Below are positions 11,304-21,134 of a DNA stretch of 64,000 nt, one piece after another. Under the pieces are notes generated by a model. It saw nothing but the letters and a program-made list of their open reading frames with translations. It was not told the DNA's origin and made no database searches. Made by a program: the position numbers and the translations under genes. The stretch is from Pogostemon cablin (taxonomy: Eukaryota; Streptophyta; Magnoliopsida; Lamiales; Lamiaceae). Position 1 is the first letter of the stretch; each line of letters starts with the position of its first letter. The stretch lies in contig CM042965.1 in the NCBI GenBank assembly GCA_023678885.1, forward strand, positions 33,709,777 to 33,773,776. The letters are read 5' to 3'.

Positions 11304-12557
11304 ATGGTTCAAGAAAAGGGTGATGTGGATGATAATGGAGATGGGGTGGCGTGGTTTAGGGGTTCTATGATTGGGAAAGGGAGTTTCGGCCGTGTTTATT
11401 TGGCTACTTCCAAGAACCCCAAATCAAGGTACAGTTATTTCCCTTCTGTAATGGCGGTCAAATCCGCAGAGGTTTCGGTCTCGGGTTCAATTCAGAAGGA
11501 GAGGGAGGTTCTTAGCAACGTCAAAGGTTGTCCTGATGTGATTCGGTGTTTCGGTGAGGAGACCACAATGGGGGGTAATGGTGCTATGGTGTATAATTTG
11601 TTGCTGGAGTATGGCTCCGGTGGGACGTTGGCGGAGAGGATCAAGAATTCCGGCGGCCGTGGGTTGCCTGAAATTGAAGCCAAGGTGTTTGCTCGATGTC
11701 TGCTGAGAGGATTTAAACATATCCACGGTGTTGGGTATGTTCATTGTGATTTGAAACCTGAAAACATTCTGCTCGTTCCCGATTCCAGAAATAGAGAATT
11801 TACTGAATTCAGAACCAAAATTGGCGATTTCGGATTGGCAAAGAGGGGGAATCTTCAGAGCAAGAAGAGGAAATTGGAACCCTACTTGAGGGGTACTCCT
11901 CTTTATTTGTCACCTGAGGCTGTGATCGATAATGTGCAGGAATCCCCTGCTGATATTTGGGCACTTGGGTGCATTGTTCTTGAGATGTTGACGGGGAAGC
12001 CGCCGTGGTCGGAGATGAAGGAGTTGAGTGCAGAGGAGCTTCTTAAGAAGATAGGGGAAGGACGTGAATCGCCTAAAATCCCAAATGGGATATCCAAGGA
12101 GGCTAGGGATTTTCTCAAAGGGTGTTTTGTGAAGAATTCAATGTACAGATTGACTTGTGAAATGCTGTTGAATCACCCTTTCGTCCAAGGGTTGAAAGAG
12201 TTTGATGTAATTGAGGAAGAGGAGGAGGATTTGAATGAGATTGAATCCATCTTGTTGGTGAATGGGACTGATAGTGAGCTCAGCTGTGGCTCGTCTGGAG
12301 ACGAGTGGGGCGTTTTGTCTGAGGATGGCTCGTACTATTATTGGTCGGAAGAAGATGAAGAAGACTATGCAGAGGATGAGGTCATATCCAGTATCTCTGT
12401 AGAAGGAGAGTTGAAAGGGGAGGAAATGAAAGGTGTGATTGACTCCTCCAGCATTGATGCTGTTTTGAGTCGACCGACGAAGAAGTTGAGGAAGATCCCG
12501 TCTCTAGAAAAGATCGAATGCTATCCAGTTAGTTTCACCATACCTGCAGGAGCTTAG
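11304..12557 (+). CDS. MEKK-type MAP kinase kinase kinase (MAPKKK17-21-like)
   Basis: A single-exon Ser/Thr kinase of 417 aa. Catalytic elements in order: Gly loop IGKGSFGRV (23-31), ATP-anchoring Lys in AVK (K53), HCDLKPEN with catalytic D149, DFG at 175-177, GTPLYLSPEAV in the activation segment and DIWALGCIVLEMLTGKPPW. Short intronless MEKK-like kinases of this type in plants act in MAPK cascades, some in ABA signalling. The tail after about residue 295 is strongly acidic and Ser-rich and ends with a short basic stretch. The ATG at 11304 is chosen because it sits in ACCATGG and precedes the kinase fold closely. An in-frame ATG at 11130 would add 58 residues unlike the family. All key catalytic residues are present, so activity is expected. 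The family call is firm, the subgroup less so. Confidence 0.93.
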   Translation: MVQEKGDVDDNGDGVAWFRGSMIGKGSFGRVYLATSKNPKSRYSYFPSVMAVKSAEVSVSGSIQKEREVLSNVKGCPDVIRCFGEETTMGGNGAMVYNLLLEYGSGGTLAERIKNSGGRGLPEIEAKVFARCLLRGFKHIHGVGYVHCDLKPENILLVPDSRNREFTEFRTKIGDFGLAKRGNLQSKKRKLEPYLRGTPLYLSPEAVIDNVQESPADIWALGCIVLEMLTGKPPWSEMKELSAEELLKKIGEGRESPKIPNGISKEARDFLKGCFVKNSMYRLTCEMLLNHPFVQGLKEFDVIEEEEEDLNEIESILLVNGTDSELSCGSSGDEWGVLSEDGSYYYWSEEDEEDYAEDEVISSISVEGELKGEEMKGVIDSSSIDAVLSRPTKKLRKIPSLEKIECYPVSFTIPAGA

Positions 12558-12676
12558 GGATGAAGAATTCGTCGACATCATTCACTCAATTTTGTTGTTG
12601 AGAAAATAGGCAACATTTTGATTCATTAGTCAATACCCAATTATATATATAGGTTAATTGTATTCATTTGTGTTAT
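12558..12676 (+). other. 3' UTR of the kinase gene, cut by an LTR insertion
   Basis: About 120 bp of AT-rich sequence follows the stop codon before LTR-type sequence begins, so the native 3' end may be displaced or replaced. Confidence 0.45.
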
Positions 12677-14087
12677 TGTTGGTGCTCGATCGTTTGGTTA
12701 ACGTGACCCGTTAGAATACCATGCGTTTCTATCACAGCGGAAGCAATAAATCATAGAAACGATTACCGTTCACCAAGGTATGTTGATGAAGATTGATTCT
12801 CGCAGGCAGCATGCGCAGTCCTACGAGAATGGCCATAACTTCCTCGTCTGATGTCAGAATTGAGTGATCTTTGCGTTCAGACGATCCTCTCTTCGACAGC
12901 TTTCCGTCAGTATATTGATCATCAAATTCTGAGCACTGTACGAATTTATACAAATTTCGCAAGGTCGCAGACAGCAGCAGCAAACTACCTACCTTCTGAT
13001 CTTCTGCTGTATGTCCCAAGTCCGATCTCGACGTCGTGTGGGCGACGATCTACGAGACCTCCTCAATCTGCTCTCAAACCTCATCACACGTGAATAATCA
13101 GTTAGATTAGATTAGATTAGATTAGGATTCCAGATAAGTTGAGGTGACTTATATACATGGGCTACAGCAGGGACCAGGAGGAGAAATTGGGTTGGGCCTC
13201 CATTGGGCTTAAGTATCCAAGCTTAGCCCAAAGCTTATACTTAAGTCCAATAATAATAATGGAGTATATTCCACTAAAATATTATTATTGCACTACCGTA
13301 CCAATCCCAAAATTACGTTTTGGGCTCCTTCTTATTATGAGCCCGTTAGTCTCCCCATGTTTAAGATATACAATGTCCATTAATTAATTTAAGTTACTGA
13401 CAACTCAATTAATTAATATCTCATCCAAGAGTAGTACCACTCAACCTCATTATCATGCCGGAATAAATTCCACCTGTAGGATTTATATGATAATCCTTAT
13501 GAGCTCCTCAAGGGAACATCATCAACCTATGACGGACACGGATTCCTTCTACAATCAACAGCACACCATAGAGACAGCACTACTTCCCAACTAATCGAGT
13601 TTGTTGATTTAATAACATGTAAATCTCACCCATTGATGAATCAAAGAAATACATACTGCCCTACGTGTCGAGGTTATTGTATAGGGATTAAGAGCACGAA
13701 CTTCCATAATAACTGAGATCAAGTTCTCCTATAAGTCAGTATAAGTCGAACGATCTCAAGCGGTCATGCTCAATACACACAAGTGCACTAATGTGATTCT
13801 ATAGCCAAGACAAGCTAATACCAAACCACACTACAACCATCCCAATAGAGAGTCCCCGTCTATCTCGGTTGTGAGTATCTGTTTATACTTTATAAGGAAA
13901 CCGATAATATGATCTTCCGCGTGTTGTCGCACAACATATTATCTACAGTATAAAGTAAGTGAACTATTGCATCGAACATATAAATAAATTATAAGATGCA
14001 ATCATTTGATCATATGATTCTCATTTCAAATTAATTGTTATAACATTGTTCATACAAAAAGCTAGACTTTTAGTATACAATCCAACA
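12677..14087. mobile_element. Solo-LTR-like block of a Copia-type retrotransposon
   Basis: A 1411-bp block starts TGTTGGTGCTCGATCG and ends AATCCAACA, so it has TG...CA ends within a short TGTTGG/CCAACA inverted repeat. The first 640 bp recur at 42046-42686, where they start at the same base inside a Helitron gene, which confirms the left boundary. No primer-binding site, gag or pol follows, so a solo LTR is the simplest reading. The flanking 5-mers (GTTAT and ATATA) do not match. Either the target duplication has decayed or the ends are not exactly as called. Superfamily is inferred from length and end sequence only. Confidence 0.7.
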
Positions 14088-14149
14088 ATATAGAAGCAGC
14101 ATATTGGATTAGATTGATTCTTTATTCAACAGTGTGCGCTAATTTCAGC

Positions 14150-14465
14150 ACTTATCTGAGATCTGTTATCATCTTTATTGAATCATACCATTCATAATGT
14201 AAAAGATTTGTTCATTTATCAGAAACAAGATTGGAGTTTTCTGCATATAAAACTGTTGTCTGAATGTTGTTGATCATCAATTCAGATATCACATTATTCT
14301 AAAAAATTATCACAGTACATACCACATATCATTTGTCTAACGATGCTATAGAAAATTACACCAAATTAAATTGATGCATTACACTTATCTGTGATCTGTT
14401 ACCATCTTTATTGAATCATACCATTCATAATGTAACATATGTATTCATTAATGAGAAACAAGATG
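14150..14465. repeat. Pair of 85-bp direct repeats
   Basis: CACTTATCTGAGATCTGTTA...GAAACAAGAT at about 14150-14235 recurs at about 14382-14463 with few changes (for example CTTTATTGAATCATACCATT in both). The region between has no coding potential. Confidence 0.75.
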
Positions 14466-14469
14466 TTCC

Positions 14470-15384
14470 AATATTTTTGGATTTTTCAGTCAAAAAACAC
14501 TGCATCATAATGGATTTTGGATTTGATATAATACTCTGATTTCAGATTTATATTACAGAAACAGCTTCAGTTGGTCATTGAAAGCTACAGATCTAAACAA
14601 ACTTGATGATCCATCTCTTTACTGTATTGCTACCTTCTCTCTTTCTCTCTCATCAATAATATACCTTCCTCAGCTGTTCTGTCACATGATGTCTTAAATT
14701 TCCACATTTCTTGATTGTTCAATCTGTATAAACTGGAATATATTATCATGAGAATATTCTAAAAAACAAATTCAAGAAACATTGAATAGATCTAGATTTA
14801 ATTAATACACCAAAAGTAGGCACAGTAAGTAATCTTTACAGAATGTTAAGATGGATGGACAATCAGACAAAGACAGGAATCACCAGCTTTCTTTATCTTC
14901 AAGTTTCTCCCTTGTAAGGAAACTAATTCTTTTAAAAATAATAATAATTGTTATAATAGAAAGAATGATTCTTTCATTTCATTCATTCCTCTGCTATTTT
15001 TTAGCTACAAAAGAACAAGAAAACGTTTTTGAACCCACCTCAGATGCGATATTGAGTACCATTTTTGGACTTCTTTTTATTTGATTCCAAACTTTATTCC
15101 ACATCATTTATGACATTTATATCCACAACCAAATTTAACTACTTGACAATTGAATCATCCATTTCCTCTCTTTTCCCTTTTAGCGTCTTTTTTTTTCCCT
15201 TTCGTGGCAGTTCTTAGGTCACATTTTGGTATTAATTTTCATATTCCAAATTATAGGATGATTGATAAGTAGGAAAGATAAAATTTATTTATTTATATAC
15301 TTGAAAAACATACTCAATCCATCTCAAGCATCTTAATTTAATATATACATTTTTTTAGATGGGACGCACATAAAACAATTAATA
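14470..15384. other. Spacer, nothing recognised
   Basis: AT-rich with pyrimidine-rich patches. The short open frame at 14851-15084 has no recognisable domain or splice context. Confidence 0.5.
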
Positions 15385-15599
15385 CTCCTTTCGTCCGCTT
15401 TCAAGGGTATTATTTTTTCATTTTAGGCGTCCACCCCTAACGGTCTCATTTCCTTTTTTATCCACACACATCCACTAATACAACTAAAAAATAGGATCCA
15501 CACCTCCACTAATACAACTACCACTACATATTAAATAACAACACTCCTTAATCTCCGTGCCCAAAAACAAATGGCACCCTTGAATCCGGACGGAGAGAG
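15385..15599. mobile_element. Stowaway-like MITE
   Basis: Starts CTCCTTTCGTCCGCTTTCAAGG after TA, ends CCGGACGGAGAGAG before TA, 215 bp. The core (CACTAATACAACTACCACTAC, CTCCTTAATCTCCGTGC) identifies the same subfamily as 4834-5073. Confidence 0.8.
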
Positions 15600-16107
15600 T
15601 ATATATCTATAGATCCAAAATAATATTAATACAACTATCTACTAACGTTAATATTATATTTTTTAATTCACCATACATTAAAATACTATATTTTTTATTC
15701 TTAACACAAAAGGCAAAGATAAAGGAATAAGAGAAGTAGATCCTAAAGCAGATAAAAGAATATTTTTTTGACATTATAATACTAAAAAAATATGCTTCAT
15801 GTAGGATTGTTTCTCAGTGTATTTTTTATGACTCTATATAACTATATAAGTTAATTTTAACTCTAATTAATAACTTACAATTAAGATGCACTTTCTATAA
15901 CTAATTAAACATTAATTTTATTTGGAATATAATCTTTTTTCTACAAGCATGCAAGTACCACACACTATGTAAGGTAGAACAAGGAAAATTGATCACAACA
16001 ATTCATTGCCTATTGGATCTATTTTAGGCAGTTAATTAATAACTTCAAACACTATTTTCTAATCTGGTATTTAATTGCATTAAATGTAATTATACAAGTA
16101 CAATATA

Positions 16108-16397
16108 CTCCATCTGTTTCACATATTTTTACCCACTTTCCATTTTTTGCTGTCCCATATATTTTTACCTATTCCATTAATGGTAAAAATACATAATATT
16201 TTATTATCTACTTTTTATAATCCCAACAACTTTAATTACTTTTTACATTTTATTCATCGTTCTCAATAACTTTATTTACTTTTTCTTTTTAAATTATTAA
16301 TTTATCACTACTTTTTCTAATATTATATATTAAAAAAATAATACGTCTTAATTTATGTGCCCGTACAAATGTGTGAAAATACCCGGGACGAAGGGAG
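16108..16397. mobile_element. Stowaway-like MITE, longer variant
   Basis: Starts CTCCATCTGTTTCACATATT and ends CCCGGGACGAAGGGAG, TA on both sides, 290 bp. Internal sequence differs from the other subfamilies here. Confidence 0.7.
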
Positions 16398-16917
16398 TAT
16401 TATTCTTACATTATATAGACATATACATGTAGTCAACGTATTTATCATCTTATTACATATTTTAGTGTATTAAATGTAGATAAAAGTACAATATTGTATT
16501 AAATGTACCATAATCGTTGAAGTTATATTTTGTAATTAAGTATTGGAGTATTAATTAATATAAATAAATGTGGACTGATTAGACTAGAATTTTGAAATTA
16601 TAACATTTAGCATATCACTAGGATGGCTGCGTTTTTAAATTTAGAATATAAATTACGATAATAATAATACAATAAAATTAGTAACTTGTATGTCTTGATC
16701 TTATATATTTAACTAAACTAAATTGAACCGTTAACATAAATTAGAGAAGGTATAGAATGAAATTTCAAAGTTCACTCTTATTCATAACAGCTATAACCTT
16801 AACAAATTATGATATGACAGAAATGTGAATTTATTTTCAGAAGAATAACACTTTATTATGCAGTTAGCAGAATGGATATACTTATTTCTTTGTATTTTAA
16901 TTTGCATATTAATTTTT

Positions 16918-17108
16918 TATGGACACTCTTTTATGACAAATATGTTAATGTATTTATTGATAGTTAAAGTATGTTAATAGCGAATTACTATAACTTTCTA
17001 AATTCATACTTTAATGATCATTCATGATATTTTAGAAAAACATATTTTAATTATCAATAAATATATTTATTTATATAACATGTATACTTTAACATGTCTC
17101 ATATAAGT
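16918..17108. mobile_element. Possible fold-back MITE
   Basis: The left edge, ATGGACACTCTTTTATGACA, resembles the reverse complement of the right edge (GTGACGCTACTTATATGAGACA), and the arms continue with TATGTTAA-rich sequence on both sides. The ends are approximate and no target duplication was verified. Confidence 0.4.
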
Positions 17109-17186
17109 AGCGTCACACAAGAAAATTTGTCATTTTTTTATTTATGTTCGTACCATTACTTTTGCATGTTTTTAATAAAAGTACTA

Positions 17187-17386
17187 CTACCTTCGTCCAT
17201 CGATAAGATAATCGTTTGTTTTATGCACATGGATTAAGAATTATTATTTTATATAAAGTGAATAGTTGTATTAGTGGTGAGTAGTGAGCATGTGTGGGGC
17301 TCTTTTACTTAAAAGGGAATATGAATACCTTTAAAATGGATGACCAAAATAATAAAATGTACTACCTTATCAGCATACGACGGAAG
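17187..17386. mobile_element. Stowaway-like MITE, short variant
   Basis: Begins CTACCTTCGTCCATCGATAA and ends ATACGACGGAAG, TA on both sides, 200 bp. The core TTGTATTAGTGGTGAGTAG resembles the copy at 26387-26589. Confidence 0.7.
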
Positions 17387-17523
17387 TACTACTTTTTTTC
17401 TTTGAATTACCCAAATTATTCATAGTTTTTCTTATATTATACACTTAAAAATAACTTTAATTTCTTAATCCGCATGCCCACATACACATGCAAAACTACG
17501 AGGAACAAAGGGAATAATTGTTA

Positions 17524-17776
17524 CTCCCTCCATCTCGTTGAAACATACGCGTTTACTTTTTACACGTAGATTAATAGATATAATATTTTAATTTATTATG
17601 AGATGAGAGAAATAATAATTTAATATAAAGTGGTTAGTGTATTAGTGTGATGTGTGGGTACAAAGAGAGAGAAATAATTAATTTGTGTGGGACCCTTTTA
17701 CCAAAAAGAGAAATACACACTTTGTATTGGGACGGACCAAAATAAAAAAAAATACATTTCAGTGGAACGGAGGAAG
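17524..17776. mobile_element. Stowaway-like MITE
   Basis: Starts CTCCCTCCATCTCGTTGAAA, ends GTGGAACGGAGGAAG, TA on both sides, 253 bp. Its left half matches the truncated copy fused to the HSP70 fragment at 20080-20205. Confidence 0.8.
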
Positions 17777-17899
17777 TATTTGTTATGTATAAGGATAATT
17801 TCGATTTATTTTAATTTTAAAATATTCATATCACTTTAATTAAAACACATGACATACATCATTTCATTAATACTATTAATTTATAAGTGCTTGCCAAAA

Positions 17900-20070
17900 A
17901 TAAATTTTTTAAAATTGTGAGGTGGCGGCGCCATGTTGCTCATTGAAAATTTTTGTGTATGTGGCGTCGCCACGTTCGTTCTTGAAAAAATTGTGTACGT
18001 GGCGCTCCCACATTAATTTTTCAATTAATATTTTATTTTAAGTAAATTAATATTTTATTTTAAATAATTTAATATTTTACATATTATTTTATTTAATCTC
18101 TCTCATTAATAATCTTAAAATTACAATTAATATTTATCTAAGTAATTTATTATTTAAAGTAATTAATATTTTATAATCTTGCCATTAGTATTTTATTTTA
18201 AATAATTTTTATGAAGATTTAATTTAATCAAATAAGAATATTCCTATTATGGCACACTGTTTTTTTTTTTTTATATAGTTTTATGAAGTATATATTTTAA
18301 GGCCCCTAACTGATAGAAAAATTAATTTAGGCCCCAAATTGATAGTTTACTCATTTTTTAAGTTTTAAATTGAAAATATTCGTATTATGACACATTGAGT
18401 TTTAATATTTTTTTACATTTAAAAGTTTTGATTGAGTTATTTAATAATTAAAAAATATATATTATGAAAGTAAAAGATAAAGAGAGAGATGCTCGATTAC
18501 TAATAAAATTTATAAGTAATAATAAGCTTAATATTTTTGTTATATAATTGTGATTAAAAAAATCCTACTATTGCCATTAAGTATATTTTATGTATAAGTA
18601 TATTTAATTAAAAAAGAAAGCCAAAAAACTGAGAAATTAACAAATCAGCGCATGGTGCATAGTAAATGTGTACAATTTATTTGTTAGTTTTTTTAATAAA
18701 AAATTGACTGTAAAAAATTTACATCTAAAATATGTATACACTATTGAATAAAAAGTTATACCTATATGGATGCTCTTTCTTGAAAAAATTTGTGTATGTG
18801 GCGGCGCCACGTTCGTTCTTAGAAAAATTATGTACGTGGCGCTCCCACGTTAATCTTATAATTAATGTTTTATTTTAAGTAATATATTTTAATAATTTTA
18901 TTAAATTTAAAATAATTAATATTTTGTAATCTTACCCTTAATACTTTTTTTAATAATATTAATATTATGTAATAATATTATTTTAAGTAATTTTCTTATA
19001 AAAGTTTAAAATTTAAGGTAATTTAATGATTTTATATAAAAATTATAAAAGAGAAATAAGAGGCCCTCCCACGTTAATCATGCAATTAATGTTATTTTGA
19101 GGATATATTAATTCTTGCACTTAATATGTTTCCTTGGGAAGAAAAAAAATATAAAATTTTGGAATTGTGTATGTGGCGGCGTCACGCTTTTTTTTTTAAA
19201 ATTTGTGTATGTGGCATCGCCATGTTCGTTATTAGAAAAATTGTGTATGTGACGCTCTCACATTAATCTTTAAATTAATATTTTATTTTAAGTAATTTAA
19301 TATTTTAAATATTATTTTGTTTAATCTCTCAATAATAATCTTCAATAATGCAATTAATATTTTATTTAAGTAATTAATATTTAAAGTAATTAAGATTTTA
19401 TAATCTTGCAACTAATATTAATAAGAATATTTTATGTATTTTTTAATAAAAATTTATTATTTTAATTGTAATAAAAATATTTTTTTATAAATATGTTTAA
19501 AAATTTTAATCTTACAAATAATATTTTATATTAAGTAATTTAATATTTTAACTAATATTTTATTAGGTTCCTCCAATTAATAACATACAATTAATATTTA
19601 AAATAATAAAAATTGATAATGATTTTTAATATATTTTTACGTTTAAATATTTTAGTTGGGTAATTCAATTTAAAAAAATAAAAGTAAAAGATAAAAAAAA
19701 AAGAAAAGAAAAAGAGTGAGGCTCGATTATTAATTAATTTACAATTAATAATGTTTTGATTGAGTTATTCAATAAAAAAAAAATTTAATTTTAACTTTAA
19801 TAATTTGGATTAGTTATTCAATAAAAAAAAATAATTAAAAGATAAAAAGAGAGATACTTAATTATTAATTAAATCTACAACTAATCATAAGTTTAATATT
19901 TTTGTTATATAAATATGATTAAAACAATATTCCTTTTATTGCACATTGCTACTTTTTTTTTATTGTTTTAAATATTTTAAGGTCTCTAACTGATAGAAAA
20001 ATAATTAGGCCCCAAATTAATAGTTTATTCATTTTCAGGTTTTGGATTGAAAATATTCTACTATGATCGC
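17900..20070. repeat. Degenerate tandem array of an unclassified repeat with GTGGCGGCGCCAC motifs
   Basis: The block TGTGTATGTGGCGGCGCCACGTTCG...GTGGCGCTCCCACATTAAT occurs at about 17922-18017, 18790-18858 and 19160-19264. Between the blocks, the AT-rich stretches share further segments, such as GAGAGATGCTCGATTA, AAGTTTAATATTTTTGTTAT and AGGCCCCAAATTGATAGTTT (about 18330 and 20005). Copies are diverged and interrupted. No coding frame or transposon end could be fixed. The GC motif is a near-perfect palindrome in an otherwise AT-rich array. Confidence 0.6.
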
Positions 20071-20079
20071 TTCCTTTTA

Positions 20080-20205
20080 CTCTCTCCGTCCCGTTGAAGC
20101 ATGGACATTTGCTTTTTGCACGATGATTAATAGATATAATATTTTAATGTGTAGTGATGCGAGAGAAATAATATTTTAATGTAAAGTGGATAAGTGTATT
20201 AGTAT
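20080..20205. mobile_element. Left half of a Stowaway-like MITE, truncated
   Basis: Begins CTCTCTCCGTCCCGTTGAAGC after TA and follows the 17524-17776 element through GTGTATTAGTATGA. It then changes directly to HSP70 coding sequence at about 20206. The right half is absent. Confidence 0.75.
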
Positions 20206-20662
20206 GACAAGATCACGATCACGAACGACAAAGGGAGGCTGAGCAAAGACGAGATAGAGAGTGGTGCAGGAGGCAGAGCAATACAAAGCAGAGGATGAGG
20301 CAGTGAAGAAGAAGGTTGAGGCGAAGAATGCTCTTGAGAATTATGCCTACAGCATGAGGACGACGATCAGGGATGACAAGATCGGGTTGAAGTTGGAGGC
20401 GTCAGAGAAGGCGAAGATGGAGAAGGCAATCGAGGAGACGATCCAGTGGCTGGACGGGAACCAACTGGCGGAGGTGGATGAGTTTGAGGACAAGTTGAAG
20501 GAGTTGGAGAGCTTGTGCAATCCGATCATTGCAAAGATGTACCAGGGAGGTGGCGGAGATGTGCCCATGGGCGGTGGCGCTGGTATGTCGGGAGACGCCG
20601 GCTACGGCGAGGCTAGTTCCGGGAACACCGGAGCTGGTCCCAAAATTGAAGAAGTTGATTAA
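20206..20662 (+). pseudogene. HSP70 (cytosolic HSC70 type) C-terminal fragment
   Basis: Encodes the end of the substrate-binding domain and the helical lid of a cytosolic Hsp70. First comes DKITITNDKGRLSKDEIE (20206-20259), then, after a 2-bp deletion, VQEAEQYKAEDEAVKKKV through to a Gly-rich tail ending KIEEVD (stop 20660-20662). GAGAG-TGGTG replaces the expected GAGAGGATGGTG, which shifts the frame between the parts. EEVD is the co-chaperone docking motif of cytosolic Hsp70s. The nucleotide-binding domain and most of the substrate-binding domain (about 500 residues) are missing, and a truncated MITE abuts the left edge. The downstream part is open for 133 codons with GC-rich usage unlike its surroundings, so the copy is young. 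No intact parent is in the window. A functional short protein is unlikely. Confidence 0.85.
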
Positions 20663-21134
20663 GTGTGATTAATTGCTCTGTTCCCTGTTGAGATTGTGTT
20701 TTCCAAGTATTGTATCATGTGGAGTTGAGTTTTATGTAAACAAATGATGAAAATATTATTATGAATATACAATAAACTTTTTTACAAATGATGTGTCATT
20801 TCATTATTACTAGCCCTTTAATAGTCCTACAAATTTAGGATATACTTAGTTTGAAACTCCGTCAACAGTAAAACTTGATATTTTACTACAGATTTGAAGG
20901 GGCATAATTAGAAAAAATAAATTCGATTATGCAAAACTCAACACAGCCTCATCGTAGTATAATTTTTATTTTTTTTTGGAGCAACGAATGAGAACAGTAT
21001 GATTAAACACTAGATTCATTCTACTTGTATGTTGCCATTATACAAAGAGACGCTGTATAGAGTAAAAGGAAAAGATAAAAAAACATGTATCCATTTAAAT
21101 GTCTTGAAAGATGGAAGTTAAGAGACTATCTTAT
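20663..21134. other. Spacer: HSP70-fragment 3' flank and CNOT11 3' UTR
   Basis: The first 130 bp resemble a T-rich HSP70 3' UTR carried with the fragment. The last 150 bp probably belong to the 3' UTR of the minus-strand CNOT11 gene. No other gene is seen. Confidence 0.45.
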
